A stretch of DNA of 42,615 nt, taken from NCBI GenBank assembly GCA_947175605.1, contig CAMWNH010000010.1, forward strand, positions 1 to 42,615, in the 5' to 3' direction. The translations under genes and the position numbers were made by a program. Below are positions 1 to 8,701 of the stretch, in pieces (within the stretch, counting starts at the first letter, position 1; each line of letters begins with the position of its first letter). Under the pieces are notes generated by a model that had not been told where the DNA came from, made no database searches, and was given only the letters and a program-made list of their open reading frames with translations. The stretch comes from an uncultured Porphyromonadaceae bacterium (GTDB taxonomy: Bacteria; Bacteroidota; Bacteroidia; Bacteroidales; Muribaculaceae).

Positions 1-108
1 CCATTTAACAAATAACAATCACAGTCACGTCCGATAGGACGCAACGTAACCGAAAACCTGAAATTACTTGACGATTATGTCCTTAGTTTTAGAACTTGAA
101 ATCCATAA

Positions 109-134
109 CCTGTACGGACGTGCCTTTGGCACGT
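109..134. repeat. Dispersed intergenic palindrome, copy A
   Basis: The core ACGTGCC-TTT-GGCACGT is a perfect 7-bp inverted repeat, preceded by TGTACGGACG. The same GTACGGACG-led element recurs at 21180-21209 and, inverted, at 39771-39803. It lies just downstream of the last gene of the minus-strand glycan operon. The rest of positions 1-150 holds no gene; a short CGTCC-GATA-GGACG hairpin is visible at 28-41. Confidence 0.6.
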
Positions 135-150
135 AGCTTTGCTGCGCCGC

Positions 151-1029
151 TTATTGCGCCTGAATGTCCCTCCTCCTCTTCCAGCGGTTGTGGCTCCATA
201 GCCACGCCCATGGCGTCCGGCGGATACTTTGCTCAAGCTCACGCAGATATGCACGCGTATACGGATTCGGCTCCCCGTCCTCTATTGCCTTCAAAGGCTT
301 GATTGTCAGGTCGTAGTATCCCCTCCTTCTCGGCTCCATGTCTACATAGAGGAATCGGGCGCCGATCTTGCTGCCTATCACCTCGCCCCCGTTCACGTAT
401 GCCGTGTCGATTCCCAAAAAATCAGTCCAGTTCTTTAGCTCGCGGCTGAACGGTCGCTGATCCGAGATAAAGCCGCACACGAATGGCCGCCCGCTCCGAT
501 GCACCTCCAGAAGACGACGCACGGCATTATTCATCGGGATGTTCTCCGTCCCGAACCGTGTGCGCAGGTCAAGCATCAGTCGGTCGAAAGCCTTGTCGCG
601 CAGAGGATGATAGATCTCGGAGGATAAAGCTCGGGAAGAGATTTCGGGCGCCATGGCCGTCACCCATTCCCAGTTGCCGAAATGACCCAGCAGTAGCACC
701 ACCGACTGTCCGGCATCCACAGCATCGTTGATATGCTCCATTCCGCTCACCCGTACTCGCCGTGCAGCCTCCGCATCGCTTATGTGAGCCAGTTTTGCAG
801 TCTCGATAAAGATGTCGCATAGATGGCGGTAGAATTGCTTCTCGATCTGCCTGCGTTCCTTGTCGCTCTTCTCCGGAAAAGCCATGGCCAGATTCTTCCG
901 CACGACCTCCACGCGGTATCCCACCAAACGATGGAGCGTCAGCGCCGCCACATCGCTTAGCAGATACATGGCCCGCAGTGGAAGCCGGGCAAAAGTCTTG
1001 ATTGCTGTGCTGTAGAAGCGATATTTCAT
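151..1029 (-). CDS. Lipid A biosynthesis acyltransferase (LpxL/HtrB family)
   Basis: Predicted 292-aa membrane-associated acyltransferase that adds a secondary acyl chain to lipid A on the cytoplasmic face of the inner membrane. The family signature is visible: HFGNWE at residues 116-121 fits the HX4(D/E) catalytic motif, and a hydrophobic N-terminal segment (about residues 18-36) fits a membrane anchor. The length is normal for the family. The ATG overlaps the stop of the upstream glycosyltransferase in an ATGA (1026-1029), so the two are translationally coupled. It is the last gene of the envelope-glycan operon. Which acyl chain and position it uses cannot be read from sequence. Confidence 0.9.
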   Translation of the reverse strand: MKYRFYSTAIKTFARLPLRAMYLLSDVAALTLHRLVGYRVEVVRKNLAMAFPEKSDKERRQIEKQFYRHLCDIFIETAKLAHISDAEAARRVRVSGMEHINDAVDAGQSVVLLLGHFGNWEWVTAMAPEISSRALSSEIYHPLRDKAFDRLMLDLRTRFGTENIPMNNAVRRLLEVHRSGRPFVCGFISDQRPFSRELKNWTDFLGIDTAYVNGGEVIGSKIGARFLYVDMEPRRRGYYDLTIKPLKAIEDGEPNPYTRAYLRELEQSIRRTPWAWLWSHNRWKRRRDIQAQ

Positions 1030-1919
1030 CCCTGTTTCAGGTTTTTATACAGAATATCAATGATTTCCCCGTCTACGTTCTCGTCGAATTTCCGGGCCCA
1101 CATGTGTTCCACTCCCTGCAGCAAGTCAAGATCATCGGCCCTGAAAACCCACGGATGACGGATGCTTTCGCCGCGAGTCCAGTCGATAAAGCGCATGTTA
1201 GCCCTGTTCACTTCCTTCTGATTCTTAACCGGTTCGGCCACAAAGAGCCTGTCGCGGAAAGGCGAGTTGCACACCAGTGTTGGCAGGAATATCTCATCGC
1301 AGGTGCTCGTCCGTCGGAAAACTTTCTCGAGCCAGTCGCGCTTCTCAAGCACGTAACGCGCAAGCTCATCGGTAATGCTGAACCACTGCGACCCGAAATA
1401 GAACTCCACATCGCGGTTGATCCGAAATCCGACAGCCATCTGCAGTCCCTTGAAAATGTGGTTGATGATGCGCGTCCGGAAACGGCCCTCCCCCTCGGGG
1501 AACACCGTGTAGTATCTGAATCGCGATAGCGTCGACTTCTTGAACTCCCAGAGATTCAGGAACTCACGCCCCCGGTGAGCATCGAAAAACGCGTGAATCT
1601 CGTCCTGAGTCTTTATCGGAAGGTCCATGCCCGATAGCAGATGGTAGTAGTCGTAATGGCCCCGGGCCGTTGCCGCCTGCAGCAGGGCGAGCTCGCTGCG
1701 CATGATGCTCACTCCTCCCCAGTTCACCTTCATCCGTTCAGGCAGAAACACAAGACTCGAATGCCGTGTCGCCCCCTTCCAGTCCTCCTCCCGGAAGCCC
1801 TCGGCCTTGGCGTCTACATGCACGAAAATATCGTTGCGCGCATCGTCCAGAAGCTCTATCAGCTTCCGCAACTGCCCGAAATTCTTGTGAGCCAGAATCA
1901 GATACGCGTGTTTTCCCAT
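1026..1919 (-). CDS. Beta-1,6-N-acetylglucosaminyltransferase-like glycosyltransferase (GT14, core-2/I-branching family)
   Basis: A 297-aa cytosolic glycosyltransferase. Motifs typical of the core-2/I-branching (GT14) fold are readable: LILAHKN near the N-terminus, VHVDAK at about 33-38, LSGMDLPI near residue 97, GSQWFSIT, and DEIFLPTLV. Bacterial members are retaining or branching sugar transferases in surface polysaccharide loci; donor and acceptor are unknown here. It follows the Caps_synth-like gene by 7 nt and overlaps the acyltransferase gene by 4 nt, placing it firmly in the glycan operon. No signal peptide or membrane segment is seen. Confidence 0.88.
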   Translation of the reverse strand: MGKHAYLILAHKNFGQLRKLIELLDDARNDIFVHVDAKAEGFREEDWKGATRHSSLVFLPERMKVNWGGVSIMRSELALLQAATARGHYDYYHLLSGMDLPIKTQDEIHAFFDAHRGREFLNLWEFKKSTLSRFRYYTVFPEGEGRFRTRIINHIFKGLQMAVGFRINRDVEFYFGSQWFSITDELARYVLEKRDWLEKVFRRTSTCDEIFLPTLVCNSPFRDRLFVAEPVKNQKEVNRANMRFIDWTRGESIRHPWVFRADDLDLLQGVEHMWARKFDENVDGEIIDILYKNLKQG

Positions 1920-1926
1920 CCCCGGC

Positions 1927-2847
1927 TTAGCTATTGATTATGAATTCAGCTACAGAACCCGGCCTCAGATCGTTCAGGCGCTTGTCCTTGTAGTTGGTCT
2001 TCTGGAAGAAAGCCCCCGAAGTCAGTTTCCTGAAGCTTTCCTCGTCGAATGGGTCGTTGCAGTGTTCCCCCCACAGCGCATGAGTTGGGTCCTGCTCCAC
2101 ACGAGGCATTTTCGAAAAACCGAGCGCCGCATGCCCGTTCACGTCCACCGACAGCTTAAGTAGCAGATGGTGAATGAAATAGTTTATCTTGCTGTTCTCC
2201 TCCTTCCAGTAGATGCTGTTGGCCTCGCGCCATACGCCCAAAACTGGATTGCCCTTGCGCGCTCGGATAAAGCAGCTCTGTATCAATGCATAAGACCCTC
2301 TGATTTTATTTCCGGCCATGAACATGAACAGATCCTCGTCCATGATATATTGCGGCACGGGCGCCGTCACATAATCGGTAGCGTCCAGCCACAAGCCCCC
2401 GTGTTCATACAGAAGTTCCACACGGCAAATATCGCTGAACTGTGTATGCAGGATCTTTCCCTCCTTCCATTTTCTCACGATGTGTTCCGGAAGGCTTATC
2501 CAGTCGAAAAGCGTATCCTTGTCAAGCACCACAAGCTCCTGTTTGAGATTCCGGCGCATGCTGCGGAAACAGGCCTTCACCAGCTCCGGAGCCTTGTCTT
2601 CGCCCTGGAACCATATCGTGAATGCCCGTTCCGGTTCTGCCGGAGTTGTCACGGCTTCGGGCGTTACCTTGCTAACGGCCGGCGCATATCTCTGCAGATA
2701 ACCCATGGCCGATTCGCGGGTGGCCTTGTATCTTTTCTTGCGCCGGGCCTCGCGCCCATGCCAGAAGGGATTGGCAATATGGCCTTCGAAAATCAGATGC
2801 ATTTGCATCCCGGCCCGTCCTGCGACGCGTCTGATCCAGCTGCTCAT
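1927..2847 (-). CDS. Capsular polysaccharide synthesis-type glycosyltransferase (GT32-like, Caps_synth)
   Basis: A glycosyltransferase with the sugar-binding region typical of the GT32/Caps_synth group: FTIWFQGEDKAPELV, then SDICRVELLYEHGGLWLD followed by ATD, where the GGLWLDATD stretch carries the DxD-like nucleotide-sugar/metal site. The frame is open to 2877, but the ATG at 2847 forms a clean ATGA overlap (2844-2847) with the stop of the licD-like gene, so I prefer the 306-aa product starting MSSWIRR. Such proteins add sugars to capsule, O-antigen or lipooligosaccharide. Substrate unknown. Confidence 0.85.
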   Translation of the reverse strand: MSSWIRRVAGRAGMQMHLIFEGHIANPFWHGREARRKKRYKATRESAMGYLQRYAPAVSKVTPEAVTTPAEPERAFTIWFQGEDKAPELVKACFRSMRRNLKQELVVLDKDTLFDWISLPEHIVRKWKEGKILHTQFSDICRVELLYEHGGLWLDATDYVTAPVPQYIMDEDLFMFMAGNKIRGSYALIQSCFIRARKGNPVLGVWREANSIYWKEENSKINYFIHHLLLKLSVDVNGHAALGFSKMPRVEQDPTHALWGEHCNDPFDEESFRKLTSGAFFQKTNYKDKRLNDLRPGSVAEFIINS

Positions 2848-3608
2848 TTCCTGTACACTTTTGTGTCGTGCGACCATTTCTTGGGCTTCATGTAGTCGGG
2901 CCCGTAGACCATTTCCAGATAGCTGTGCGTATCCTTGAATCCAAGGAAATTATAGCCCTCGAAAGGCGTGTCCACAAGCGTCTTGAAACGATCCTTGTCG
3001 ATTACCGTGCGGTAGTTTGTGGTCCCTACGATATGGGCCACCTTCTGATTTCCGGCATAGGCCGGATTGTGCACCAGCGTGTTCATCTTGTTCATCCACC
3101 AGTCCAGTGAGTGGCGGTACGACTTGATTATTGACAGCAGATCCTTGCGCTGGCGGTGATAGATGCGGTTGTGCACGCTCATCACGCTGTGCATATACCG
3201 TTTCCGCTCCTTTGGATCATCCGGAACATAGTCCAGCGGAAAAATGTCTACGAACACACCGTGGTTCGTCATCGTCAGCGATTCCCCGATGTATGTCGAG
3301 GGATCGTTCACCTTGGCATAGCCCGAGGCGAAGAACTCATCCTTTGTGCGTGTATTGAACAGCAGATGGTATCTGTCGCTCTTGTAGATCTTTACGAAGC
3401 GGTCGAAGTCCTCGCGGAGCATGAACATGTCCGCATCGTCGTCCCAGGGGATGAAGCCCCCGTGGCGCACCGCGCCCAGAAGCGTTCCGCTCGAAAGGGT
3501 GTAGGGAATATCGTTTGCGCGGCAGAAACGGTCGATGTCCTTCATGATTTCAAGGATTATCTCCTGTTTCTCCTTTATGCTAAGTTCTTGTTTGTTTTCC
3601 ATTTGCAT
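2844..3608 (-). CDS. LicD family phosphotransferase
   Basis: A 254-aa LicD-type nucleotidyl/phosphotransferase. The family core is clear: TLLGAVRHGGFIPWDDDAD at about 42-60, with the acidic DDDAD metal-binding cluster. LicD proteins move phosphocholine, or other phospho-alcohols, from a CDP-activated donor to a glycan; the eukaryotic homologues fukutin and FKRP transfer ribitol phosphate from CDP-ribitol. Two ATGs lie 6 nt apart (3608 and 3602); either could be used. It is separated by about 58 nt from the SDR gene and overlaps the next glycosyltransferase by 4 nt. No choline kinase or choline transporter is visible, so a donor other than CDP-choline is plausible (inference). Confidence 0.92.
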   Translation of the reverse strand: MQMENKQELSIKEKQEIILEIMKDIDRFCRANDIPYTLSSGTLLGAVRHGGFIPWDDDADMFMLREDFDRFVKIYKSDRYHLLFNTRTKDEFFASGYAKVNDPSTYIGESLTMTNHGVFVDIFPLDYVPDDPKERKRYMHSVMSVHNRIYHRQRKDLLSIIKSYRHSLDWWMNKMNTLVHNPAYAGNQKVAHIVGTTNYRTVIDKDRFKTLVDTPFEGYNFLGFKDTHSYLEMVYGPDYMKPKKWSHDTKVYRK

Positions 3609-3666
3609 GTTAGTTTCAGGCTATGCCTCGCCGTGGAGTGCAAAGATATGGATTTTTTCCGAGAAT

Positions 3667-4695
3667 TCACTCCTCTTGAAGATAATCTATCAGCCTGCCC
3701 ATCATTTCCCGGAGACCGTAACGCGGTGTCCAGCCCATAGCGAGAAGTTTCCCGGAATCGAGATTCACCCGCGTGTCGGGCGCATAGCCCGCATTCTCCA
3801 GTGGCTGAACCCTCACTCCCATAGCAGGATTGAAGCAGTTGCGACACAGCTCCGCAAGCCCGCGGATAGTGATGTAGCTGCCGGGTGTGGCAACATTGTA
3901 GGCCTCGCCGGCCTGCCCCTTCAGCAGAATATGGATCAGGGCCGAAACGCAGTCCGTCGTATAGCAGTAGGGCTTGGCCGACACCCCTTCCGTGTGCAGC
4001 ACAATGTCGCGCCCCTCGATCACGCTGCGTGCGAACTGCGCGAACACCCGCTTGTCGTCCTTCCGGATGCCGGCCCCGAACGTCTGCGTGAGGCGAGCCG
4101 TCTTCACCGGCATACCGTACTCCGTCGCATAACAGTAGCATAGATACTCTGCGGCCTGCTTCCCCAGCGCATATGAGCTGCGAGGCGACTGTCTGTCCAC
4201 ATAACCCTCCATCTCCTCCGCAATCGGTGCATCCGAGTTCATCTGCCCGTATTGCTCTATGGATGAAAGATATACGATGCCTTTCGTGCCATGTCGTCTC
4301 GAATAGTCGAGAAGCGCACGAGTCGAGTCCACCGCCAGCATGAATGTCTCCGTCGGATGGGCGCACATGTATTTTCCGTCCGTCGGGCTGGCGCAATGGA
4401 GTATGTAGTCGCACCTGTCGGACGCGGTGCTGAAAAACTCCGTAAGCTTGCTCTCTACTATCGTCACGCTCCCGGACGCCAACTCCGCCTCGAATATCTC
4501 TGCCGCTTTCTCAGCATTGCGCACGGGAAGAACGAAACGGATGCCTGCATCAAGTCCTGCGAGACACTTCACGAACACCGACCCGATAAGCCCCGTGGCG
4601 CCCGTCACGAGAATGGTCGAGTTGCGCAGGCGCTCGGTCAGCTCATCCGGAAGCCGGAACGAGTCAATGTCCTCTTGAAGAATTCTGTTTTCCAT
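3667..4695 (-). CDS. NAD-dependent epimerase/dehydratase (extended SDR)
   Basis: A 342-aa extended short-chain dehydrogenase. The Rossmann dinucleotide motif TGATGLIGS is at residues 31-39, the catalytic Ser at about 144-145 (VYLSSIEQYG), and the YxxxK pair is Y175/K179 in SSYALGKQ. The frame runs to a TTG at 4707, but ATG at 4695 is 8 nt after the cytidylyltransferase stop and is the likelier start. Sitting between an IspD/TarI-like cytidylyltransferase and LicD, it may act on the sugar or alditol moiety (or its CDP form); that role is inferred from position only. It could equally be a UDP-sugar epimerase for the same glycan. Confidence 0.88.
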   Translation of the reverse strand: MENRILQEDIDSFRLPDELTERLRNSTILVTGATGLIGSVFVKCLAGLDAGIRFVLPVRNAEKAAEIFEAELASGSVTIVESKLTEFFSTASDRCDYILHCASPTDGKYMCAHPTETFMLAVDSTRALLDYSRRHGTKGIVYLSSIEQYGQMNSDAPIAEEMEGYVDRQSPRSSYALGKQAAEYLCYCYATEYGMPVKTARLTQTFGAGIRKDDKRVFAQFARSVIEGRDIVLHTEGVSAKPYCYTTDCVSALIHILLKGQAGEAYNVATPGSYITIRGLAELCRNCFNPAMGVRVQPLENAGYAPDTRVNLDSGKLLAMGWTPRYGLREMMGRLIDYLQEE

Positions 4696-4703
4696 CCCCC
4701 AAC

Positions 4704-5441
4704 TCAAAATCCGAATATCTGCTGATTCTCGTGCACAGCGACTAAAGTCCTGAAAACGAAGAAGTCCGTCGGTGTGGTTATCTTTATATTTTCCACCGGA
4801 CCCATGATCGTGTGAATCCTGTGCCCGTACTGCGACATCATCGTGCAGCTGTCTATAAAGTCCTTCCGGCCCTCGCTCCTCGCCCGCTCGTGGGCCTCGA
4901 GGATATCCGTGAGGCGGAATGTCTGCGGCGCTCGGACTATTATCGAGTCAGCCCGGCTGGGAATTTCCAGCGACCCGTCATCGTGCTTCACGACAATCGT
5001 TTCCGTGGCCGGCACGCAGGTGATGCAATTGCCGTGCTTGTTCACGCCCTCGATATTGTCGGATATGGTCTGCCGCGTAATCAGCGGACGCACACCATCG
5101 TGAATCAGCACGTTGCACGCCGGACCATAGACTTCACGCGCTGCAATCAGGCCGTTGTATATGCTTTCCTGTCCCGTCTCGCCCCCCGGCACTACTGCTC
5201 CGATTTTGGTGACGCCGAACTTCCGGAGCTGTTTTTCGAGGTACGGAATCCAATCCTTCAGACACACGACGACGATACCATCGATCTGCGGATGCTCGTC
5301 GAACAGCTCGAGAGTGTAGATGATTACCGGCTTTCCGTTCAGCTCGAGAAACTGCTTTGGCTTGGCCACCGTGTGCATGCGTCGGCCCGTGCCCCCGGCG
5401 AATATCACCGCGATATTCTTGACATGTTCGGAATTCTGCAT
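4704..5441 (-). CDS. IspD/TarI-like cytidylyltransferase (CDP-alditol or CDP-methylerythritol forming)
   Basis: A 245-aa cytidylyltransferase of the IspD/TarI family, which joins CMP to a sugar-alcohol phosphate. Visible motifs are FAGGTGRRM (about 14-22), KPKQFLELNGKPVI (27-40), IHDGVRPLI, RAPQTFRL and ENIKITTPTDF. The sequence reads closer to the TarI/CDP-ribitol side (FLELNGKPVIIYTLE, FIDSCTMM, IKITTPTD) than to housekeeping IspD, and its neighbours are glycan genes, so synthesis of a CDP-activated alditol for LicD is the favoured inference. A role in the MEP isoprenoid pathway cannot be excluded without knowing whether another ispD exists. It lies 7 nt after the first glycosyltransferase gene. 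Confidence 0.85.
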   Translation of the reverse strand: MQNSEHVKNIAVIFAGGTGRRMHTVAKPKQFLELNGKPVIIYTLELFDEHPQIDGIVVVCLKDWIPYLEKQLRKFGVTKIGAVVPGGETGQESIYNGLIAAREVYGPACNVLIHDGVRPLITRQTISDNIEGVNKHGNCITCVPATETIVVKHDDGSLEIPSRADSIIVRAPQTFRLTDILEAHERARSEGRKDFIDSCTMMSQYGHRIHTIMGPVENIKITTPTDFFVFRTLVAVHENQQIFGF

Positions 5442-5448
5442 GCTCGGC

Positions 5449-6288
5449 TTAGATTATTTTTCGGAAACGTTCGGGAATGGTGGCCACGAAACGGATGCCG
5501 AACGTGGTGGGCTTGTTCAAGGCGAAAATCGGGCGGCACAGCGTTTGCATGGTTCGCACAGGACCCACAAGCGAGTCCCACGGACGGGCCTTCACCCGGC
5601 TTATTTTATCGATTGCTCGGCTGCGTTTCAGCTGGTGGCGGGTCCACCCGTTCTTCACTCTGTCTGCGTCCGCCGAGATTTCGCGCAGATGCTCCAGATC
5701 CACACCTCCGAAATGGAACAGATACAGATCCTTGGCGATATGGAAATTCTGCCCTTTCACGCGATGACAGCCGCCACCCCATGTGAGAGGCCGCGTAATC
5801 ACCGAGGGTTTGCTATAGCGCGAATACAGCCATCCTCGGCTCCGCTGCTCGAGGAATGGCCGCGAAAAGTCTACCGGACCTTCCGTGGGAAGATGTTGAA
5901 GCACGTCGACACCGAGACCCGAGTGGCAGGGATGGTCGGGCAGCTTTGAAAGAAATTCCGCCAGGCCCATATTGAGCGCCGGATCCACCACGAGGAACTC
6001 GTCCGCATCAGTGGCTATGACCATATCTGCCCCCGCTTCCATAACCTCGCGTGCCTTCTCCGAGATGAAACGCGAGCGCTGACGCTCGGTCGACACGACA
6101 TTGCCCTGCATTTTCGGAACCAGCAAGGTGTTCACCCCCCGGCAGCATTCGGGCACGGGCTGGTCCTCGCCGTCGAAGAACACATAGAGATTCTCGCGGC
6201 CCAACTGCGAGCCGTAGTATTCAACCCATTTGGGCAGGAAGCGATCCTTGCGGACCATCGTCATCGCCTTGATATTCTTGATGCTCAT
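5449..6288 (-). CDS. Glycosyltransferase family 2/92-like (DADEF type)
   Basis: A 279-aa glycosyltransferase. It begins with IKAMTMVRKDRFLPKWVEYY, typical of the Glyco_tranf_2_4/GT92-like group, and carries DADEF at residues 94-98 as the nucleotide-sugar and metal site, followed by a WGGGCHRVKG stretch and a late FHFGGVDLEHLRE segment. The frame is open to 6396, but the -7 promoter element at 6313-6320 lies inside that extension and ATG 6288 starts a normal family N-terminus, so 6288 is chosen. It is the first gene of the seven-gene envelope-glycan operon. Donor and acceptor unknown. Confidence 0.85.
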   Translation of the reverse strand: MSIKNIKAMTMVRKDRFLPKWVEYYGSQLGRENLYVFFDGEDQPVPECCRGVNTLLVPKMQGNVVSTERQRSRFISEKAREVMEAGADMVIATDADEFLVVDPALNMGLAEFLSKLPDHPCHSGLGVDVLQHLPTEGPVDFSRPFLEQRSRGWLYSRYSKPSVITRPLTWGGGCHRVKGQNFHIAKDLYLFHFGGVDLEHLREISADADRVKNGWTRHQLKRSRAIDKISRVKARPWDSLVGPVRTMQTLCRPIFALNKPTTFGIRFVATIPERFRKII

Positions 6289-6312
6289 AACGCTATAAAA
6301 CTGTTGTTCCCA

Positions 6313-6320
6313 CAAATATA
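6313..6320 (-). promoter_or_regulatory. Bacteroidetes -7 element for the glycan operon
   Basis: On the minus strand the sequence reads TATATTTG (TAnnTTTG), about 25 nt upstream of the ATG at 6288. No clear -33 TTTG is found at the usual distance, so the call rests on the -7 box and its position in the 85-nt gap after the histidine kinase gene. Confidence 0.5.
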
Positions 6321-6373
6321 GTGAAAATCCCCAACATAACCTTAATCCACGGCAATAAAAGATGTTATGACCG

Positions 6374-7573
6374 TTATTCCGCAAGGGGCAGTTCAATGCG
6401 GAAGGTGGTGCCTTGGCCGGGGGTGCTGTCTTTCACGAAGATATGTCCTTTGTGGTACTCCTCGATTATTCGTTTGGCAAGCGTCAGGCCCAGACCCCAG
6501 CCGCGGCTCTTGGTCGTGAAGCCCGGATTGAATACGTTCTTGAAATTCTTGCGTGCAATGCCCTTGCCCGTGTCCGAAACTTCAATTACGCCCCGGCGCG
6601 AACCAAGGTCCGCCGAAAGATCTACCGTGATTTTGCCGGCACCGTTCATTGCATCTACGGCATTTTTGATAAGATTCTCAATAACCCATTCAAGCAGCGG
6701 GGCCGATGCGCTCACCGGAATCTTTATTGCCGAATTGCGCGGCCATGTTAGTGTGATGCGTGGTGATATGCGGGTAGCCATGTACGAGGCGGCTCTGTCC
6801 ACAAGTGCTGTCAGGTCGCCTCCTTCCATCTTGGGCTCTGATCCGATCTTGGAGAATCGCGAAGCGATCATGCTCAGCCGGCTCACATCCTTGTTCATCT
6901 CCTCGATTGTCTCGGCGTCCACTCCATAGTCAGGCAGTAATTCCATCCAGGCCATCAGCGAGGAAATGGGAGTCCCGAGCTGATGGGCTGTCTCCTTGGA
7001 AAGGCCCACCCACACCTTGTTCTGCTCTGCTTTCTTCGTCGAGAGAACGGCAAAATACACCACAGCCACAAAGGCCAGCATCACCACAAGCTGGATTAGC
7101 GGATACCAGCTCATGCGCTTCAGCAGCGTCGAGTCCTCGTAATAGAGGTGCTGGATCAGCCCCGGGGCTATTTCGATGGTGATGGTGTTCGGACCATTGC
7201 GCAGCTTGTCGAGCTTCCGTTGTAGATACGCCGTGTTCTCGGGAGGGTCCTGATAGAAGCCGTCCTCGTCCGTATCCTGTGGCGCCGGAAGCGAGAAATT
7301 GCGGTGGCGCAGGATATTGCCCTCGTCATCGGTCAGGAGCACGGGAATGGTCGTGTTTCCCTCAATTATACGCAGGAGAAAGTCGATGTCCGCATCGGGG
7401 CTCGACACGATTTCCTTCGTTGCATCAGCCCAAATCTGCATTCGCTCGCGCTCCTGAACGGCGAGTTCGGAGACCAGCGAATTGGAAAAGTAGAAAAACG
7501 AGGCAACCACGGCCGCTGCCGAAATCAGGAATGTGAAGCGGCCGTAGCGCCGTATGTCATAAATGTTGGCCAT
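6374..7573 (-). CDS. Membrane sensor histidine kinase (orphan)
   Basis: A 399-aa two-component sensor kinase. Two transmembrane segments (about 13-30 and 157-176) bracket a periplasmic domain of roughly 125 residues. The dimerisation/phosphoacceptor box is KETAHQLGTP with H197; the N box is ENLIKNAVD (299-307), the G1 box DTGKGI (334-339), and the last ATP-lid motif FNPGFTTKSRGWGLGLTLAK. No HAMP domain is obvious. No response regulator gene is adjacent: upstream is aroB (25 nt) and downstream the glycan operon. Its periplasmic domain contains LLTDDEGNIL, reminiscent of a PAS/dCache-like sensor, but the ligand is unknown. Confidence 0.92.
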   Translation of the reverse strand: MANIYDIRRYGRFTFLISAAAVVASFFYFSNSLVSELAVQERERMQIWADATKEIVSSPDADIDFLLRIIEGNTTIPVLLTDDEGNILRHRNFSLPAPQDTDEDGFYQDPPENTAYLQRKLDKLRNGPNTITIEIAPGLIQHLYYEDSTLLKRMSWYPLIQLVVMLAFVAVVYFAVLSTKKAEQNKVWVGLSKETAHQLGTPISSLMAWMELLPDYGVDAETIEEMNKDVSRLSMIASRFSKIGSEPKMEGGDLTALVDRAASYMATRISPRITLTWPRNSAIKIPVSASAPLLEWVIENLIKNAVDAMNGAGKITVDLSADLGSRRGVIEVSDTGKGIARKNFKNVFNPGFTTKSRGWGLGLTLAKRIIEEYHKGHIFVKDSTPGQGTTFRIELPLAE

Positions 7574-7598
7574 TCGTGCTCTTGTGTGGTGTCAGCGC

Positions 7599-8669
7599 TT
7601 ATTGTCCGCTCAGGTCGCGGTATATGTCCAGCGCGGCTTTGATTTTGTCGTCCGTCACGGCACAGTCGATGCGCGGATGCCCCACGGATTCGAGGAGCGT
7701 GAAGCTGATGGTGTCCGGCGTCGCGTTCTTCTTGTCCTGTCGCATCAGGCCAAGAAGTTCGGGATAGTCCGAACATGATAGCGCATGCACGCCGAAGTTC
7801 GTCCGGACAAAATCGGAGAAGGAGTGAAGCGTTTCCGAGGGGAAGCCCAGAAGCATGTTCGAAAGTACCAGTGCGCACACCGTGCCCCATGCAACGGCAT
7901 AACCGTGAGGAATAGGGCTCTGGCGCTTCATGGCCAGTGCCTCGAAGGCATGTCCTATGGTGTGGCCCAGATTCAGGGCTTTGCGGATTCCGGCCTCCTT
8001 CAGGTCCGTCTCGCAGATTCGTTGTTTGGTGATGATGCTTTCGCGTATCACGGGCAGCAGCGCCTCCGAATTGAAGGAGGGATAGACCGGACTGAACTTG
8101 AGCACATCGCCCAAGGTCTTCTCATCCTCGAGCAGGGCGTGTTTCAGCATCTCGGCATAGCCCGAGAGGATTTCCTGCTGTGGGAGAGTGTTGAAGTAGA
8201 CGGTGGAGATTATCGTGGCCACGGGTTCCGTGAAGCTGCCCACGAGATTCTTCACACCGTTGAAGTTTATGCCCGTCTTGCCGCCTATGGATGCGTCTAC
8301 TGCGGCCAGAAGTGTCGTCGGCACATTGATACAGCGCAGGCCGCGCTTGAACGTGGCGGCAGCGAAACCGCCCAGATCCGTCACTACGCCTCCTCCCACG
8401 TTTATTATCAGCGTGCGTCGTGTGGCCTCATGCTCTGCCAGACGTTTCCATACGGCCGTAAGCTCATCGAGAGTCTTATTGGTATCCCCGCTTTTCACTA
8501 CAATCCGTCTGGCCTGTGCCACGCTTTTCGAGTCATTCACCAGAATCGGAAGCACGAACTGGTCCGTGTTGGTGTCCGTAAGGACTATGCAGTCAGGATT
8601 GCCGAGCGATTCTACAAGGGTGTCAATGGCCCCGCCGACCATATTGGTAAAGATAAGTTGCTGTTCCAT
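7599..8669 (-). CDS. aroB: 3-dehydroquinate synthase
   Basis: Converts DAHP to 3-dehydroquinate, the second step of the shikimate pathway, with NAD and a divalent metal. Family motifs are readable: NVGGGVVTDLGGFAAATFKRG (broken by the conserved GGG and GG-F pattern), TTLLAAVDASIGGKTGIN, and the zinc-binding LNLGHTIGHAFE. The frame extends to 8741, but that would cover the end of the HAD gene; ATG 8669 gives 356 aa, the usual length, and starts at MEQQLIF. It sits 32 nt after the HAD gene and 25 nt before the histidine kinase, in the same transcription direction. Confidence 0.95.
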   Translation of the reverse strand: MEQQLIFTNMVGGAIDTLVESLGNPDCIVLTDTNTDQFVLPILVNDSKSVAQARRIVVKSGDTNKTLDELTAVWKRLAEHEATRRTLIINVGGGVVTDLGGFAAATFKRGLRCINVPTTLLAAVDASIGGKTGINFNGVKNLVGSFTEPVATIISTVYFNTLPQQEILSGYAEMLKHALLEDEKTLGDVLKFSPVYPSFNSEALLPVIRESIITKQRICETDLKEAGIRKALNLGHTIGHAFEALAMKRQSPIPHGYAVAWGTVCALVLSNMLLGFPSETLHSFSDFVRTNFGVHALSCSDYPELLGLMRQDKKNATPDTISFTLLESVGHPRIDCAVTDDKIKAALDIYRDLSGQ

Positions 8670-8701
8670 AGAATATGTAGTATAGTATGACATTAAAACG
8701 A

